Shown in pieces: positions 24,093 to 33,122 of a stretch of DNA of 64,000 nucleotides. The DNA comes from an uncultured Clostridia bacterium (lineage in GTDB: Bacteria > Bacillota > Clostridia > UMGS1810). A model generated the notes under the pieces. That model did not search any database and was not told the origin of the DNA. It was given only the letters and a program-made list of their open reading frames with translations. Position numbers and translations under genes: made by a program. The DNA lies in NCBI GenBank assembly GCA_934500875.1, contig CAKSTL010000007.1:1-64000 (forward strand), written 5' to 3'. Each line of letters opens with the position of its first letter. The first letter of the stretch is position 1.

Positions 24093-25250
24093 TTATATTT
24101 CAGGAATTTCTATCTCAATTTCCTTGCCGAGCCTGCTCGATTTTGCTATGCCGTCGATAATAGCCTGGTTAATGATAATCTGGCTTGTCGGAACGGGAGC
24201 TTTTCCGCCTGTTTTAACAGCGTCAAGGAACGAACGGATTTTTTTGTAGAAATTGCCTTCGCTCTTATCCTCGATAATCGGGATTTCGGTAACAACACCC
24301 TCGCCGGCAACGTTGCGATAAATCTTCATCGGGCCGCCGACAGAGCCGTTCCAGCACTCTGTGGAAGGAATTCTGAGAGAGCCTTTTTTACCCATAATAA
24401 TCGTGTCGCCCGGTGTGTCAAGATGCATTGCCCACGCAATTCTGAAGTCAAGAATAATTCCGCCTTCAAGTCTTATAAAGCCTGCGCCGAAGTCGTCAAC
24501 ACCGAAGAGCGACGCATATTCGGGGTGTTTGTCGTAATAATTCGGGTCTGTTCCGAAGAAATTGGAGGTATAACCCGTAACGGTAAGGGGCTTCGGATAG
24601 CCGATTGCGTTAAGCACCATATCGAGAGAATAACATCCGATATCGCCGAGCGCACCGAGTCCTGCAGTTTTATCTTCAATAAATGTAGTTCCGAACGGTG
24701 TGGGAATACCTTTTCTTCTTCCGCCGCCGGTCTGTATGTAATAAATTTCGCCAAGCTCGCCCGATTCAACAATCTTTTTAATCATCTGCATATTGGGGTC
24801 AAATCTCGGCTGGAAGCCTATCGACAAAATTTTGCCGCTCTTTTTCTCTGCCTTGCAGATTTCAACCGCTTCATCAAGCGTTACGCACATAGGCTTTTCC
24901 AAAATAACGTTTACGCCGTGCTCCAAAGCATAAATTGTGCACTCTGCGTGCGTTCTGTTGTAGGTACAAACGCTTACTGCGTCAAGCTCTTCGTTGTCGA
25001 TAAGCTCTTTGTGATTGTGATAGCAGCGAACGTTTTCAACACCGTGTTTTTCAAAAAATTTCTCTGCCTTGCCGTCTATAAGGTCTGCGCCGCAAACGAT
25101 TTCAACGTCGGGCATTTTTTTGAACTGCTGAATGTGTGCGTCCGCAATCCAGCCCGTTCCTATAATACCAACCTTCAGTTTTTTGGAGGTGTCGATTGTG
25201 GTTTCCTCCTGATCCTCTTTAAACTTATTCAAAATATCATTGTCAGCCAA
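24093..25250 (-). CDS. Gfo/Idh/MocA-family oxidoreductase
   Basis: A 385-residue NAD(P)-dependent sugar oxidoreductase. The N-terminus carries about 25 extra polar residues before the Rossmann strand KVGIIGTGWIADAHI; the EKP motif is in NVILEKPMCVTLDEA, and GLGALGDIGCYSLDMVLNAI forms the substrate helix. It is divergent from the AraC gene at 25386 and precedes a TIM-barrel gene, repeating the gene logic of the 6-12 kb operon. AAGGAG is placed well before the start. Confidence 0.93.
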   Translation of the reverse strand: MADNDILNKFKEDQEETTIDTSKKLKVGIIGTGWIADAHIQQFKKMPDVEIVCGADLIDGKAEKFFEKHGVENVRCYHNHKELIDNEELDAVSVCTYNRTHAECTIYALEHGVNVILEKPMCVTLDEAVEICKAEKKSGKILSIGFQPRFDPNMQMIKKIVESGELGEIYYIQTGGGRRKGIPTPFGTTFIEDKTAGLGALGDIGCYSLDMVLNAIGYPKPLTVTGYTSNFFGTDPNYYDKHPEYASLFGVDDFGAGFIRLEGGIILDFRIAWAMHLDTPGDTIIMGKKGSLRIPSTECWNGSVGGPMKIYRNVAGEGVVTEIPIIEDKSEGNFYKKIRSFLDAVKTGGKAPVPTSQIIINQAIIDGIAKSSRLGKEIEIEIPEI

Positions 25251-25385
25251 TTTTTTCAGCTCCTTTTAAATTACGCTCTTGAAAACGAGCGCTTTTTATG
25301 TTACACTGATTATAACAGCAAAAAAAAATTTTTTATACAGAAATTTTGACTTGTTGTTGAACAATATTGACTTTTGGTGATTTTA

Positions 25386-26255
25386 ATGTTTAATGAAACG
25401 GTAAATTCAAATGTCCCCAATACTCCCGTGCATATAGGGCTTCCGGGTGCCGGCAAAAAAAAAGGTCACAAAATTTCACGTCCTCATATACACAGTGAAA
25501 TTGAGCTTTTGTATATTTCAAGCGGCTCTCTGAGGGCTTATAATTCGGAAACGGGCGTTGACGCTGAGACGGGTGAAATCATTTTTATCAACAGCCGTAT
25601 TGTGCACGAAACGCTTTCGCTCAGCGACGGCACAAAATACTGTCTTATTCAGTTTGACATATCCGAAATGGCGCAAAATCATCTTAAAAATTCAAGCAAA
25701 TATCTGCGCCGCTTTTTGTCGAGCAGCGAATGTGCAATGTACGTTTTTAAAAACGGTGATAAGAAAACAGACGAACTGAAAGGGTATCTTGGCGAAATTA
25801 TAAAAGAGAGCATTGAAAAAAGAAAATCGTATGAAATGTATATCGGCGCAGACACCTACAAAATTATTGCGTTTTTGCACCGTAACGGTATTTTGCTTAA
25901 CGAGGCAAATTATTTTGAAAGCGGAACGATTGAACGTGTTCTGCCGGTATTGAACTATATTGACGCTCACTATAAAGAAGAAATTACGCTTGACGACTTA
26001 AGCCGTGTGGTTAATCTCAACCCGTATTATTTCTGCCGTCTTTTTAAAAAGGCAACAAATTCAACCTTTACGGAATATCTCAATTTTGTGCGCATATGCA
26101 AGGCAGAAAAGCTTATTATCACGGGTGCGAACACAATTTCCGAAATTTCTATGGACGTAGGCTTTTCCTCCGTTTCGTATTTCAACCGTATTTTTAAAAG
26201 ATATAAAGGCTGTACGCCGTCGGTGTATAAAAAGGTAAAATATGCGGTGCAGTAA
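25386..26255 (+). CDS. AraC-family regulator of the second sugar locus
   Basis: A 289-residue regulator with an N-terminal cupin (HKISRPHIHSEIELLYISSG) and C-terminal double helix-turn-helix (about 190-285; ITLDDLSRVVNLNPYYFCRL and ISEISMDVGFSSVSYFNRIF). ATG at 25386 is chosen over an upstream in-frame TTG because GGTGA lies five bases before it. It is divergent from the oxidoreductase/barrel pair, which it probably controls (inference from position). Confidence 0.92.
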   Translation: MFNETVNSNVPNTPVHIGLPGAGKKKGHKISRPHIHSEIELLYISSGSLRAYNSETGVDAETGEIIFINSRIVHETLSLSDGTKYCLIQFDISEMAQNHLKNSSKYLRRFLSSSECAMYVFKNGDKKTDELKGYLGEIIKESIEKRKSYEMYIGADTYKIIAFLHRNGILLNEANYFESGTIERVLPVLNYIDAHYKEEITLDDLSRVVNLNPYYFCRLFKKATNSTFTEYLNFVRICKAEKLIITGANTISEISMDVGFSSVSYFNRIFKRYKGCTPSVYKKVKYAVQ

Positions 26256-26263
26256 TGCGCAGC

Positions 26264-26376
26264 AAAAAAGAGCCGTCCGCAAAAACTGCCGCCCGATAAG
26301 AAAGCAAACAAAAAAATGTTTTTTGCAACAATACTTTCTTACCCGGCGCCGGCGAATATGCAGGCGTCTCTTTTTA
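26264..26376. repeat. nested palindromic element E3 / bidirectional terminator
   Basis: Between convergent genes. The outer arms AAAAAGAG (26265-26272) and CTCTTTTT (26368-26375) and inner arms GATAAGAAAG / CTTTCTTACC make a long, imperfect stem with T tails on both strands. The inner arm CCCGATAAGAAAGCA matches the arm of the element at 53814-54128. Confidence 0.65.
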
Positions 26377-26392
26377 ATTTTCGTTCATTTAA

Positions 26393-26662
26393 TTAATTTT
26401 CATTCATTTCATCAAAAATGCGGTCAAGCTCCGCAGCAGCATTTTCAAACTCGGCGTCGTCCTCTATGTCAAGAAGGTCAAATTCTCCGTTTTTGTGCTC
26501 ACGGTAACCGTAAACAAAAATTTCACCCTCTCTTGCCTCGCCCTCTGCGGGCGTAACCGCAATATATTCTTTGCCGCAGGATAAAAACGTGCCGAGAATT
26601 TCGCAGTCAATTTTTTCGCCGTCATCGCCCGAAAGCGTCACAACGTTGTTTCCGCCGCTCAT
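26393..26662 (-). CDS. DUF1292 family protein
   Basis: An 89-residue acidic protein of the DUF1292 family, widespread in Firmicutes and without established function. The core is VTLSGDDGEKIDCEILGTF, followed by KEYIAVTPAE and EIFVYGYREHKNGEFDLLDI. Its ATG overlaps the yebC stop (26659-26662), so translation is coupled. In other Firmicutes it often sits near yrzL/ruvX, a different context from here. Confidence 0.9.
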   Translation of the reverse strand: MSGGNNVVTLSGDDGEKIDCEILGTFLSCGKEYIAVTPAEGEAREGEIFVYGYREHKNGEFDLLDIEDDAEFENAAAELDRIFDEMNEN

Positions 26663-27390
26663 TCTTCTTCCTCCCAGTTATGGTAAATGTCCTGAACGTC
26701 GTCGTTATCCTCAAGATTTTCGATAAGCTTTTGCATCATCAGAATATCGTGGTCGTCGGTAAGTTTAATGTAATTTTGCGGAACCATTTCAACCTCGGCT
26801 GAAGCATAAGCATAGTTTTTATCTTCAAGCGCCGCAACAACGTCCGAAAAATCGTCGGGCGAGGTTGTGATTTCGTAATATTCGTCGTTCACCTCAAAAT
26901 CCTCTGCGCCTGCGTCAAGAGCGTCCATTGTAATTGTGTCCTCGTCAATGTCATCCGCTTTGAGAATTATAATTTTTCCCTTTTTGTCAAACATCCAGCC
27001 TACAGAGCCGTTTGTGCCGAGGTTTCCTCCGAACTTGTCAAAATAATGGCGCAAATCGCCCGCAGTTCTGTTTCGGTTGTCGGTAAGGGTTTCAACAATA
27101 ACCGCAACTCCCGAAGGGCCGTATCCTTCGTAAGTAATATTTTCGTAGCTGTCCTCGTTTCCGTCGCCGAGCGCCTTTTTAATACACCTTGAAATATTGT
27201 CGTTGGGCATATTGTTTGAACGTGCCTTTGCAATAATATCCTTTAATTTTCTGTTAACCTCGGGGTCTGCGCCGCCGCTTTTAACCGCAACGGTAATCTC
27301 TCTTCCGAGTTTTGTAAAAATTTTGCCCTTCTGAGCGTCGGTTTTCTCCTTTTTATGTTTAATATTTGACCATTTTGAATGTCCTGACAT
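26659..27390 (-). CDS. yebC: YebC/PmpR-family protein
   Basis: A 243-residue protein of the YebC family, starting MSGHSKWSNIKHKKEKTDAQ, full length. Further signatures are FTKLGREITVAVKSGG and YEGYGPSGVAVIVETLTDNR. Members have been described as transcription regulators and more recently as ribosome-associated factors that help translate proline-rich stretches. GGAGGAATT precedes the ATG. It overlaps the DUF1292 gene by four bases. Confidence 0.96.
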   Translation of the reverse strand: MSGHSKWSNIKHKKEKTDAQKGKIFTKLGREITVAVKSGGADPEVNRKLKDIIAKARSNNMPNDNISRCIKKALGDGNEDSYENITYEGYGPSGVAVIVETLTDNRNRTAGDLRHYFDKFGGNLGTNGSVGWMFDKKGKIIILKADDIDEDTITMDALDAGAEDFEVNDEYYEITTSPDDFSDVVAALEDKNYAYASAEVEMVPQNYIKLTDDHDILMMQKLIENLEDNDDVQDIYHNWEEEE

Positions 27391-27422
27391 AACTAAAATT
27401 CCTCCGTTAAATTTATTGCTTT

Positions 27423-28163
27423 TTATTTTTCATCCGTAAAAAATTTGATTGCACGTTCTATGTATTTATCCCAAAAATTCCATTCGTGACCGCCGCTGCC
27501 TTCTTCGTAAAAGTGCTCAAAGCCTCTGCCCTTTATAGCCTCTCTGAACTTTTGGTTGTCCTCATACAAAAAATCCTCTGTTCCGCACGCCTGATAAAGC
27601 CTCGGCTTTTTGTCACCCTTAAAATTTTTCACAAGCGTTATAACGCTCTCGTTTGTACCCTCTAACGTATCGCCATCGCCGAACGCAAGAAATGCGTCGG
27701 TTTGCCAGTTGCCCGAAGGATTTGCGTGGGACGAAATATCCAGAACGCCCGAAAGAGAAGCCGCCGCAGAAAACGTTTCATATTCTCTGAGCGCAATCTT
27801 AAATGCGCCGTAGCCGCCCATGGAAAGCCCGGCAACAAAAGTATCCTCCCTTTTTTTGCTCAGACGGAAAACCTTTCTCGTATAGTCCACAAGCTCTTTT
27901 GTTACGAATGTATAAAAATTTCTGCCGTATTTCATATCGGTGTAAAAACTGCGGTCAACGTTCGGCATAATAAGCGCAACACCTGCGTTTTGCGCATACC
28001 GTTCAACCGAGCTTCGCCTCTCCCACGAAGTATGATTATCCGAAAGCCCATGCAAAAGGTAAACGGTTTTGATGTTATCGGCGCAATTCTCCGGAATAAC
28101 TGCGTTAAAGCAAACATCCTGACCGAGAGTTTCCGACTTGTAATAACAATTAAAAAATGCCAT
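27423..28163 (-). CDS. alpha/beta-hydrolase esterase (esterase D / tributyrin esterase type)
   Basis: A 246-residue alpha/beta hydrolase. The oxyanion motif is VYLLHGLSDNHTSW, the nucleophile serine lies in FVAGLSMGGYGAFK (about residue 114), the acid is probably in DFLYEDN, and the histidine is in GSGGHEWNFWD. Relatives hydrolyse short acyl esters, including acetyl groups on plant polysaccharides. No signal peptide is seen from ATG 28163 (GGAG ten bases upstream), so it acts inside the cell. A 32-base gap separates it from yebC; co-transcription is possible. Confidence 0.88.
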   Translation of the reverse strand: MAFFNCYYKSETLGQDVCFNAVIPENCADNIKTVYLLHGLSDNHTSWERRSSVERYAQNAGVALIMPNVDRSFYTDMKYGRNFYTFVTKELVDYTRKVFRLSKKREDTFVAGLSMGGYGAFKIALREYETFSAAASLSGVLDISSHANPSGNWQTDAFLAFGDGDTLEGTNESVITLVKNFKGDKKPRLYQACGTEDFLYEDNQKFREAIKGRGFEHFYEEGSGGHEWNFWDKYIERAIKFFTDEK

Positions 28164-28505
28164 AAATAAAAATCTCCGTTCCGCCGCCCTGCAACGGCTC
28201 TTGACGGCAGTAAAAATCCTCTTATCCACAGGGTAAAAAGTGATAAGAATTTACTTGCTCCTGTGCGTTTTTGCCAAACAAAGCCCTTTTAACAAGCAAA
28301 GTCTTTTACAAATTTTTTCGCACACTCACACAATCCGTCCGAAGAATGACGCAAAGTCAGCCCCTTGCATTATTCCCCACTATTATATTTTATCGTAAAT
28401 AGCCAAAAAGTCAAGTTTTTTTTGCACTTTTTGTGATAATAGAAAAAAATTAAGAATAGAAATATAACATAATACAAAAATTATTGTTTGGGGAGTGTAT
28501 AAATT
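28164..28505. other. intergenic stretch without a gene
   Basis: No reading frame is convincing. TTATCCACA at 28222-28230 is a perfect DnaA box but stands alone. The segment 28248-28270 (TTTACTTGC ... GTTTTTGCC) faintly resembles the core of the palindromic elements at 13 and 54 kb. The stretch 28381-28470 is AT-rich and probably holds the promoter for the SSB-like gene. Confidence 0.5.
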
Positions 28506-29165
28506 TTGGATAATATTAATGTAAATAACGAGGTGCATCTTGCAGGAACAATAGCGAGCGCTCTTTTATTCAGTCACGAAGTATACGGCGAAAAATTTCT
28601 TACGTTTTGCCTTAAAGTGCCGAGGCTGAGCGATATTTCCGATTATATAAACGTGACGGTTTCGGAAAGGCTTATAAAAACAATCAACCCCGAAGTGGGA
28701 AGCGCCGTCGAAATAGACGGGCAGTTCCGTTCCTACAACAATTATTCCTCCTCGGGAAACAGGCTGATTTTAACGGTTTTTGCCAGAGATATCGTAATGC
28801 ACAGCGGCGAAAACTTTAAAAATCCCAATTACATATATCTCAACGGCTTTATCTGCAAGGCTCCGGTTTACCGCATAACCCCGTTCGGACGTGAAATAAC
28901 CGACCTTCTTATCGCAGTTAACAGAGCGTATAACAAATCCGATTATATGCCGTGTATCGCCTGGGGCAGAAACGCACGTTTTTCGGGCAATCTTTCAGTC
29001 GGCGACAACATAAAAATATGGGGAAGAATACAAAGCAGAGAGTATCAGAAAAAAATTTCCGAGGAGGAAACGGTAACAAAAACCGCATTTGAAATTTCCA
29101 TTTCAAAAATGGAGGTAATGCAAAAAGAAGCGGACGGCGAACAGCCCGGCTCCGAAATAAGCTGA
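28506..29165 (+). CDS. two-OB-fold single-stranded-DNA-binding-like protein
   Basis: A 219-residue protein made of two SSB-like OB folds: about residues 6-97 (NEVHLAGTIASALLFSHEVY, VGSAVEIDGQFRSYNNYSS) and about 105-205 (YIYLNGFICKAPVYRITPFG, IAVNRAYNKSDYMPCIAWGR). The second domain matches SSB beta strands best. The usual acidic SSB tail is absent, so it should not recruit the SSB interactome in the standard way. It starts with TTG after GGGGAG and has its own terminator. A role in DNA binding is inferred from fold. Confidence 0.85.
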   Translation: MDNINVNNEVHLAGTIASALLFSHEVYGEKFLTFCLKVPRLSDISDYINVTVSERLIKTINPEVGSAVEIDGQFRSYNNYSSSGNRLILTVFARDIVMHSGENFKNPNYIYLNGFICKAPVYRITPFGREITDLLIAVNRAYNKSDYMPCIAWGRNARFSGNLSVGDNIKIWGRIQSREYQKKISEEETVTKTAFEISISKMEVMQKEADGEQPGSEIS

Positions 29166-29170
29166 AAAAT

Positions 29171-29212
29171 AAAGGCTTTTGACAAAATTTTACATATGTC
29201 AAAAGCCTTTTT
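29171..29212. terminator. bidirectional terminator of the SSB-like gene
   Basis: Stem AAAGGCTTTTGACA / TGTCAAAAGCCTTT with T tail; sits between convergent genes. Confidence 0.9.
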
Positions 29213-29326
29213 ACATTCAAAAATCCTTTCCGTCACCGAAAACCTCCTTGCATAATTGAAAAATCCATTTACACTATTGAAAAGTTTTTTGAATATTCTT
29301 ATTTTTATAAATTTTTGCACACCTCT

Positions 29327-30439
29327 CTATACAAAATCGCACATCACGGCATTGCAAACGTAATACGCTTTTTCTGACAAGAGAATTTTGTCGCCGCACA
29401 ATTTAAGCATTTTTGTTTTTTCAAGATGAAATTTAAGCTTTTCGCCGAAAAGCGAAAAAATATCCTCGCCGAACCTTTTTTTAAAACCGGATATGCTTAT
29501 CCCGTCCTGCAAAAGCCGCAGATTCAATATGATATACTCGCTCATTTTTGCGCATTTGTCTATAATCTGCACGTCTTTTTGCTCCGTGGGATTTTTTATA
29601 TAATCCTCAATTTTTTCGTTATTTGTAAACCTTCTGCCCGAAACATACCCCGAAGCGCCCGCCCCGACGCCGAAATACTCGCCGCCGTGCCAGTATTTCA
29701 GGTTGTGACGGGAAACAAATTTTTCGCTTTTCGCAAAATTTGAAATCTCGTAATGCACAAAACCGTTTTCCTTTAAAAATGCGCATATATATTCGTACAT
29801 ATCCGCATATTCATCGTCCGAAAAAAGGCTTGCCACACCGTTTTTAACGTCGCTGCAGAAAGGCGTTCCCTCCTCTGCCGAAAGACCGTAGAGCGAAATA
29901 TGCTCCGTGTTGAGCGCCATTGCCTTTTCAAGCGTCGTTTCAAGGCTTTTTCGGGTTTGACCGCCTATTGCATACATAATGTCGATATTTACATTCTCTA
30001 TACCGTTATCCTTCACAAGATAAACGGTATTTTCAATATCCTCTGCCGTGTGAATACGGCCCAGAATCGCAAGAGAGCGGTCGTCAAAGCTTTGTGCCCC
30101 TATGCTTATGCGGTTTATGCCGCAGTTTTTGTAAGATACGATTTTTTCCTTCGTAACCGTTTTCGGGTTTGCCTCAATCGTAATTTCGGCGCCTTTTTCA
30201 ACGTCAAAGTGATTAAAAATTTTATCCGTCAAACGAAGAATATATTTCTCATCCACCGCAGACGGTGTTCCGCCGCCTATATAAACGGTTTCGATTTTTT
30301 CTCTTTCCAAACTCTCTATATGACGCAAAAGTGCGTCAAAATAATCGTCCGTAAGATAAAAACGGTCGTCGTAAGAATTAAATGCGCAGTAACGGCACTT
30401 TTTCACGCAAAACGGAATGTGAATGTAAATTGATTTCAT
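29327..30439 (-). CDS. hemW: radical-SAM heme chaperone HemW
   Basis: A 370-residue radical-SAM protein related to oxygen-independent coproporphyrinogen oxidase. IYIHIPFCVKKCRYCAF holds C-x3-C-x2-C but alanine replaces the fourth cysteine of true HemN, which marks HemW. VYIGGGTPSAVD and INRISIGAQSFDDRSLAILG are family motifs. HemW inserts heme into target proteins. ATG at 30439 is chosen since GGAG lies six bases upstream. It follows lepA with 11 bases, the lepA-hemW order common in Firmicutes. Confidence 0.95.
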   Translation of the reverse strand: MKSIYIHIPFCVKKCRYCAFNSYDDRFYLTDDYFDALLRHIESLEREKIETVYIGGGTPSAVDEKYILRLTDKIFNHFDVEKGAEITIEANPKTVTKEKIVSYKNCGINRISIGAQSFDDRSLAILGRIHTAEDIENTVYLVKDNGIENVNIDIMYAIGGQTRKSLETTLEKAMALNTEHISLYGLSAEEGTPFCSDVKNGVASLFSDDEYADMYEYICAFLKENGFVHYEISNFAKSEKFVSRHNLKYWHGGEYFGVGAGASGYVSGRRFTNNEKIEDYIKNPTEQKDVQIIDKCAKMSEYIILNLRLLQDGISISGFKKRFGEDIFSLFGEKLKFHLEKTKMLKLCGDKILLSEKAYYVCNAVMCDFV

Positions 30440-30450
30440 ACCGCACTCCA

Positions 30451-32256
30451 TCAGTCTATTTTCAGAACCGCCATAAATGCGTCCTGCGGAACCTCTACCG
30501 AGCCAACCTGACGCATACGTTTCTTTCCTTCCTTCTGTTTTTCCAAAAGCTTTTTCTTACGGGTGATGTCACCGCCGTAGCATTTTGCCAAAACGTCCTT
30601 GCGCATTGCCTTAACCGTTTCTCTTGCAATAATTTTGTTTCCGATTGCCGCCTGAATGGGCACTTCAAAAAGCTGTCTGGGAATTGATTCTTTAAGCTTT
30701 TCGGCAATTTTTCTTCCTCTTGAATATGCCTTTGACGAATGAACGATAAACGAAAGTGCGTCCACAACCGAGCCGTTGAGCATTATATCAAGCTTTACAA
30801 GGTCGGATTTCTGATATCCCGTAAGCTCGTAGTCGAACGAAGCATATCCCCTCGTGCGTGATTTCAGTGCGTCAAAAAAGTCGTAAATTATTTCATTGAG
30901 CGGCAGAGTGTAGTTAAGACTGACACGGGTATCGTCAATGTACTGCATATCGTGATACGTACCCCGTCTTTCCTGGCAAAGCTCCATAATATTGCCTATA
31001 AACTCAGTCGGCACCATAATCGAAGCCTTGACAACAGGCTCCTCCATATATTCAATCTCCTGCTGCGGAGGAAGGTTTGTCGGGTTTGAAATATCAAGCA
31101 TTTCGCCGTCGGTTTTTGTTATTTTGTAAATAACGCTGGGTGCAGTTGTAACAAGGTCGAGATTGTATTCACGTTCAAGCCTCTCCTGTATGATTTCCAT
31201 ATGCAGAAGTCCCAAAAATCCGCATCTGAAGCCAAATCCCAATGCAAGCGAGGTTTCGGGCTCAAATGTAAGGGATGCGTCGTTTAACTGCAATTTTTCA
31301 AGTGCGTCCCGAAGGTCGGGATATTTTGCGCTGTCGGCGGGATAAATTCCCGAAAATACCATAGGATTAACCTTTTTGTAGCCGGGAAGCGGCTCTTTTG
31401 CACCGCCGTCGGCAAGCGTAATGGTGTCGCCCACACGTGCGTCACGAACATTTTTTATGCTTGCCGCAATGTAGCCGACCTCGCCTGCGCAAAGCGAATC
31501 CGACGGATTTAAACCCAGCGGCGAAAGATATCCTGTTTCCACAACGTCAAAGCACGACGAGGTGGACATAAACTTTATTCTGTCGCCCGGCTTTATTTTT
31601 CCGTCACGAAGGCGGACATACACAATAATTCCCTTGTACGAATCGTAATACGAATCAAAAATAAGCGCCTTAAGCGGAGCGTTTTCGTCGCCCGATGGGG
31701 GTGGCATTTTGTTTACAACCGCCTCTAAAACGTCTTCAATTCCGATGCCGTTTTTTGCGGAAATAAGCGGTGCGTCCTGAGCGTCAAGTCCCAGAACGTC
31801 CTCAATTTCAGCCTTAATTGCATCGGGACGTGCGCTCGGCAGGTCAATTTTATTTATAACGGGAACAATTTCAAGGTCGTGGTCGATTGCAAGATATGTG
31901 TTTGCAAGTGTCTGCGCCTCAACCCCCTGCGCAGCGTCAACAATCAAAATTGCGCCCTCGCACGCAGCAAGGCTTCTCGAAACCTCATAGTTAAAGTCAA
32001 CGTGACCCGGTGTATCAATAAGATTAAGCGTATACTCGGTGTTGTCTTTCGCCTTGTATAAAAGCTTTACCGCACGCGCCTTTATGGTAATTCCCTTTTC
32101 ACGCTCAAGCTCCATATTATCCAGAATCTGATCCTGCATTTCACGCTTTGTAAGCGAACCGGTGTATTCCAAAATTCTGTCCGCAAGCGTTGATTTGCCG
32201 TGGTCTATATGAGCAATTATGCAAAAATTTCTTATATTATCCTGATTTGTGGGCAT
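30451..32256 (-). CDS. lepA: elongation factor 4 (LepA)
   Basis: A 601-residue ribosome-associated GTPase, standard length. The G domain has AHIDHGKSTLADRIL, DTPGHVDF and NKIDLPSA; domains II, III and V follow, and the LepA-specific C-terminal domain ends near KILKD-type residues (YGGDITRKKKLLEKQKEGKK). It is thought to act on stalled or pre-translocation ribosomes. Transcribed from its own promoter at 32292-32320 and followed by hemW. Confidence 0.98.
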   Translation of the reverse strand: MPTNQDNIRNFCIIAHIDHGKSTLADRILEYTGSLTKREMQDQILDNMELEREKGITIKARAVKLLYKAKDNTEYTLNLIDTPGHVDFNYEVSRSLAACEGAILIVDAAQGVEAQTLANTYLAIDHDLEIVPVINKIDLPSARPDAIKAEIEDVLGLDAQDAPLISAKNGIGIEDVLEAVVNKMPPPSGDENAPLKALIFDSYYDSYKGIIVYVRLRDGKIKPGDRIKFMSTSSCFDVVETGYLSPLGLNPSDSLCAGEVGYIAASIKNVRDARVGDTITLADGGAKEPLPGYKKVNPMVFSGIYPADSAKYPDLRDALEKLQLNDASLTFEPETSLALGFGFRCGFLGLLHMEIIQERLEREYNLDLVTTAPSVIYKITKTDGEMLDISNPTNLPPQQEIEYMEEPVVKASIMVPTEFIGNIMELCQERRGTYHDMQYIDDTRVSLNYTLPLNEIIYDFFDALKSRTRGYASFDYELTGYQKSDLVKLDIMLNGSVVDALSFIVHSSKAYSRGRKIAEKLKESIPRQLFEVPIQAAIGNKIIARETVKAMRKDVLAKCYGGDITRKKKLLEKQKEGKKRMRQVGSVEVPQDAFMAVLKID

Positions 32257-32291
32257 TTTTAACGGTACTCCTTTTACAGCTTTAATAATTT

Positions 32292-32320
32292 ATTGTAACA
32301 TATTTTTTTAAACAGAGCAA
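32292..32320 (-). promoter_or_regulatory. promoter of lepA-hemW
   Basis: Minus strand TTGCTC (32315-32320), 17-base spacer, TACAAT (32292-32297). Confidence 0.7.
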
Positions 32321-32360
32321 CAATTTTATGAAAAATTAAGCCGTTTATTAAAAAGTGTGC

Positions 32361-32408
32361 GCAAAAAAACAGCGGCTTTTGCAAATTTCTGCATTTTACC
32401 GCTGTTTT
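32361..32408 (-). terminator. terminator of lepB
   Basis: Stem AAAACAGCGG / CCGCTGTTTT followed by a T run on the minus strand. Confidence 0.85.
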
Positions 32409-32432
32409 AACCGAACATGATATGCTTTAAAC

Positions 32433-33026
32433 CTACTGCTTTTCGTATATGCTGCCTATATGCGAAAACGGATAAAGCCTGAAAACCGCTTTTCCTTTAA
32501 TATTTTCTTCGGGTATAAGACCAATGCTTCTGCTGTCGGCGCTTCCGCCCTTGGTACGGTTGTCGCCGAGCACAAACACCTCGCCCTCCTTAACGGTGTA
32601 AGGATACGCAACGGCGCCGCCTATTTCGGTGGTTTTGCCCGTAATATAAGGCTCGTCAAGCACCTTTCCGTCAACCGAAACGTCGTGCGTGAGAGGGTCT
32701 ATATTCACTGTCATACCCTCTGTCGCTATAACCCTTTTTACATAGTAAATTTTAGGATTCTGAGGCGGTCTTAATATAACAATATCCCCCACCTCGGGCT
32801 TATACATAAACATATTTACATAAAGCTTATCTCCGTCCGAAAGGGTTGGATTCATAGAGCTGCCGCTGACGTTAACCAGCGAAAATACATAGTTTCTTAT
32901 TATAAGAGCAAGCGCAACCGCTATTGCAATAGATAAAATCCAGTCCAAACATTCCCTCTGCCACGGTTTCTTTGACTCAAGCTCATCATCTTCATTAATA
33001 ACGCCGCTTATGTTATTGTTATCCAA
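32433..33026 (-). CDS. lepB: signal peptidase I
   Basis: A 197-residue membrane-bound serine protease that removes signal peptides from Sec substrates. A 26-residue cytoplasmic segment precedes one span (about 27-50). The catalytic serine is Ser57 in SGSSMNP, and the general-base lysine is Lys97 in YYVKRVIA; VLGDNRTKGGSADSR is the third family box. Length fits Gram-positive S26 enzymes. It follows rplS on the same strand but a terminator lies between them. Confidence 0.97.
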   Translation of the reverse strand: MDNNNISGVINEDDELESKKPWQRECLDWILSIAIAVALALIIRNYVFSLVNVSGSSMNPTLSDGDKLYVNMFMYKPEVGDIVILRPPQNPKIYYVKRVIATEGMTVNIDPLTHDVSVDGKVLDEPYITGKTTEIGGAVAYPYTVKEGEVFVLGDNRTKGGSADSRSIGLIPEENIKGKAVFRLYPFSHIGSIYEKQ

Positions 33027-33060
33027 TTAAATTACCTCCGAAAAGAATTGTTCAAATAGC

Positions 33061-33101
33061 ATAAAATGCTATGACAAACCGCACACGGAAAGTCATAGCA
33101 T
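33061..33101 (-). terminator. terminator after rplS
   Basis: Ten-pair stem ATGCTATGAC / GTCATAGCAT (33066-33101) followed on the minus strand by TTTTAT. It may only partly stop transcription into lepB. Confidence 0.7.
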
Positions 33102-33122
33102 ACCTTTACGCAACCAAAGCTG

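Noticed and set aside
28222..28230. DnaA box (TTATCCACA) as a replication origin
   Set aside because: It is a single box with no cluster, no AT-rich unwinding region directly beside it and no dnaA or dnaN gene.
29327..30439. Oxygen-independent coproporphyrinogen III oxidase (HemN)
   Set aside because: The fourth cysteine of the HemN motif is replaced by alanine and the protein is shorter; HemW with lepA linkage fits better.
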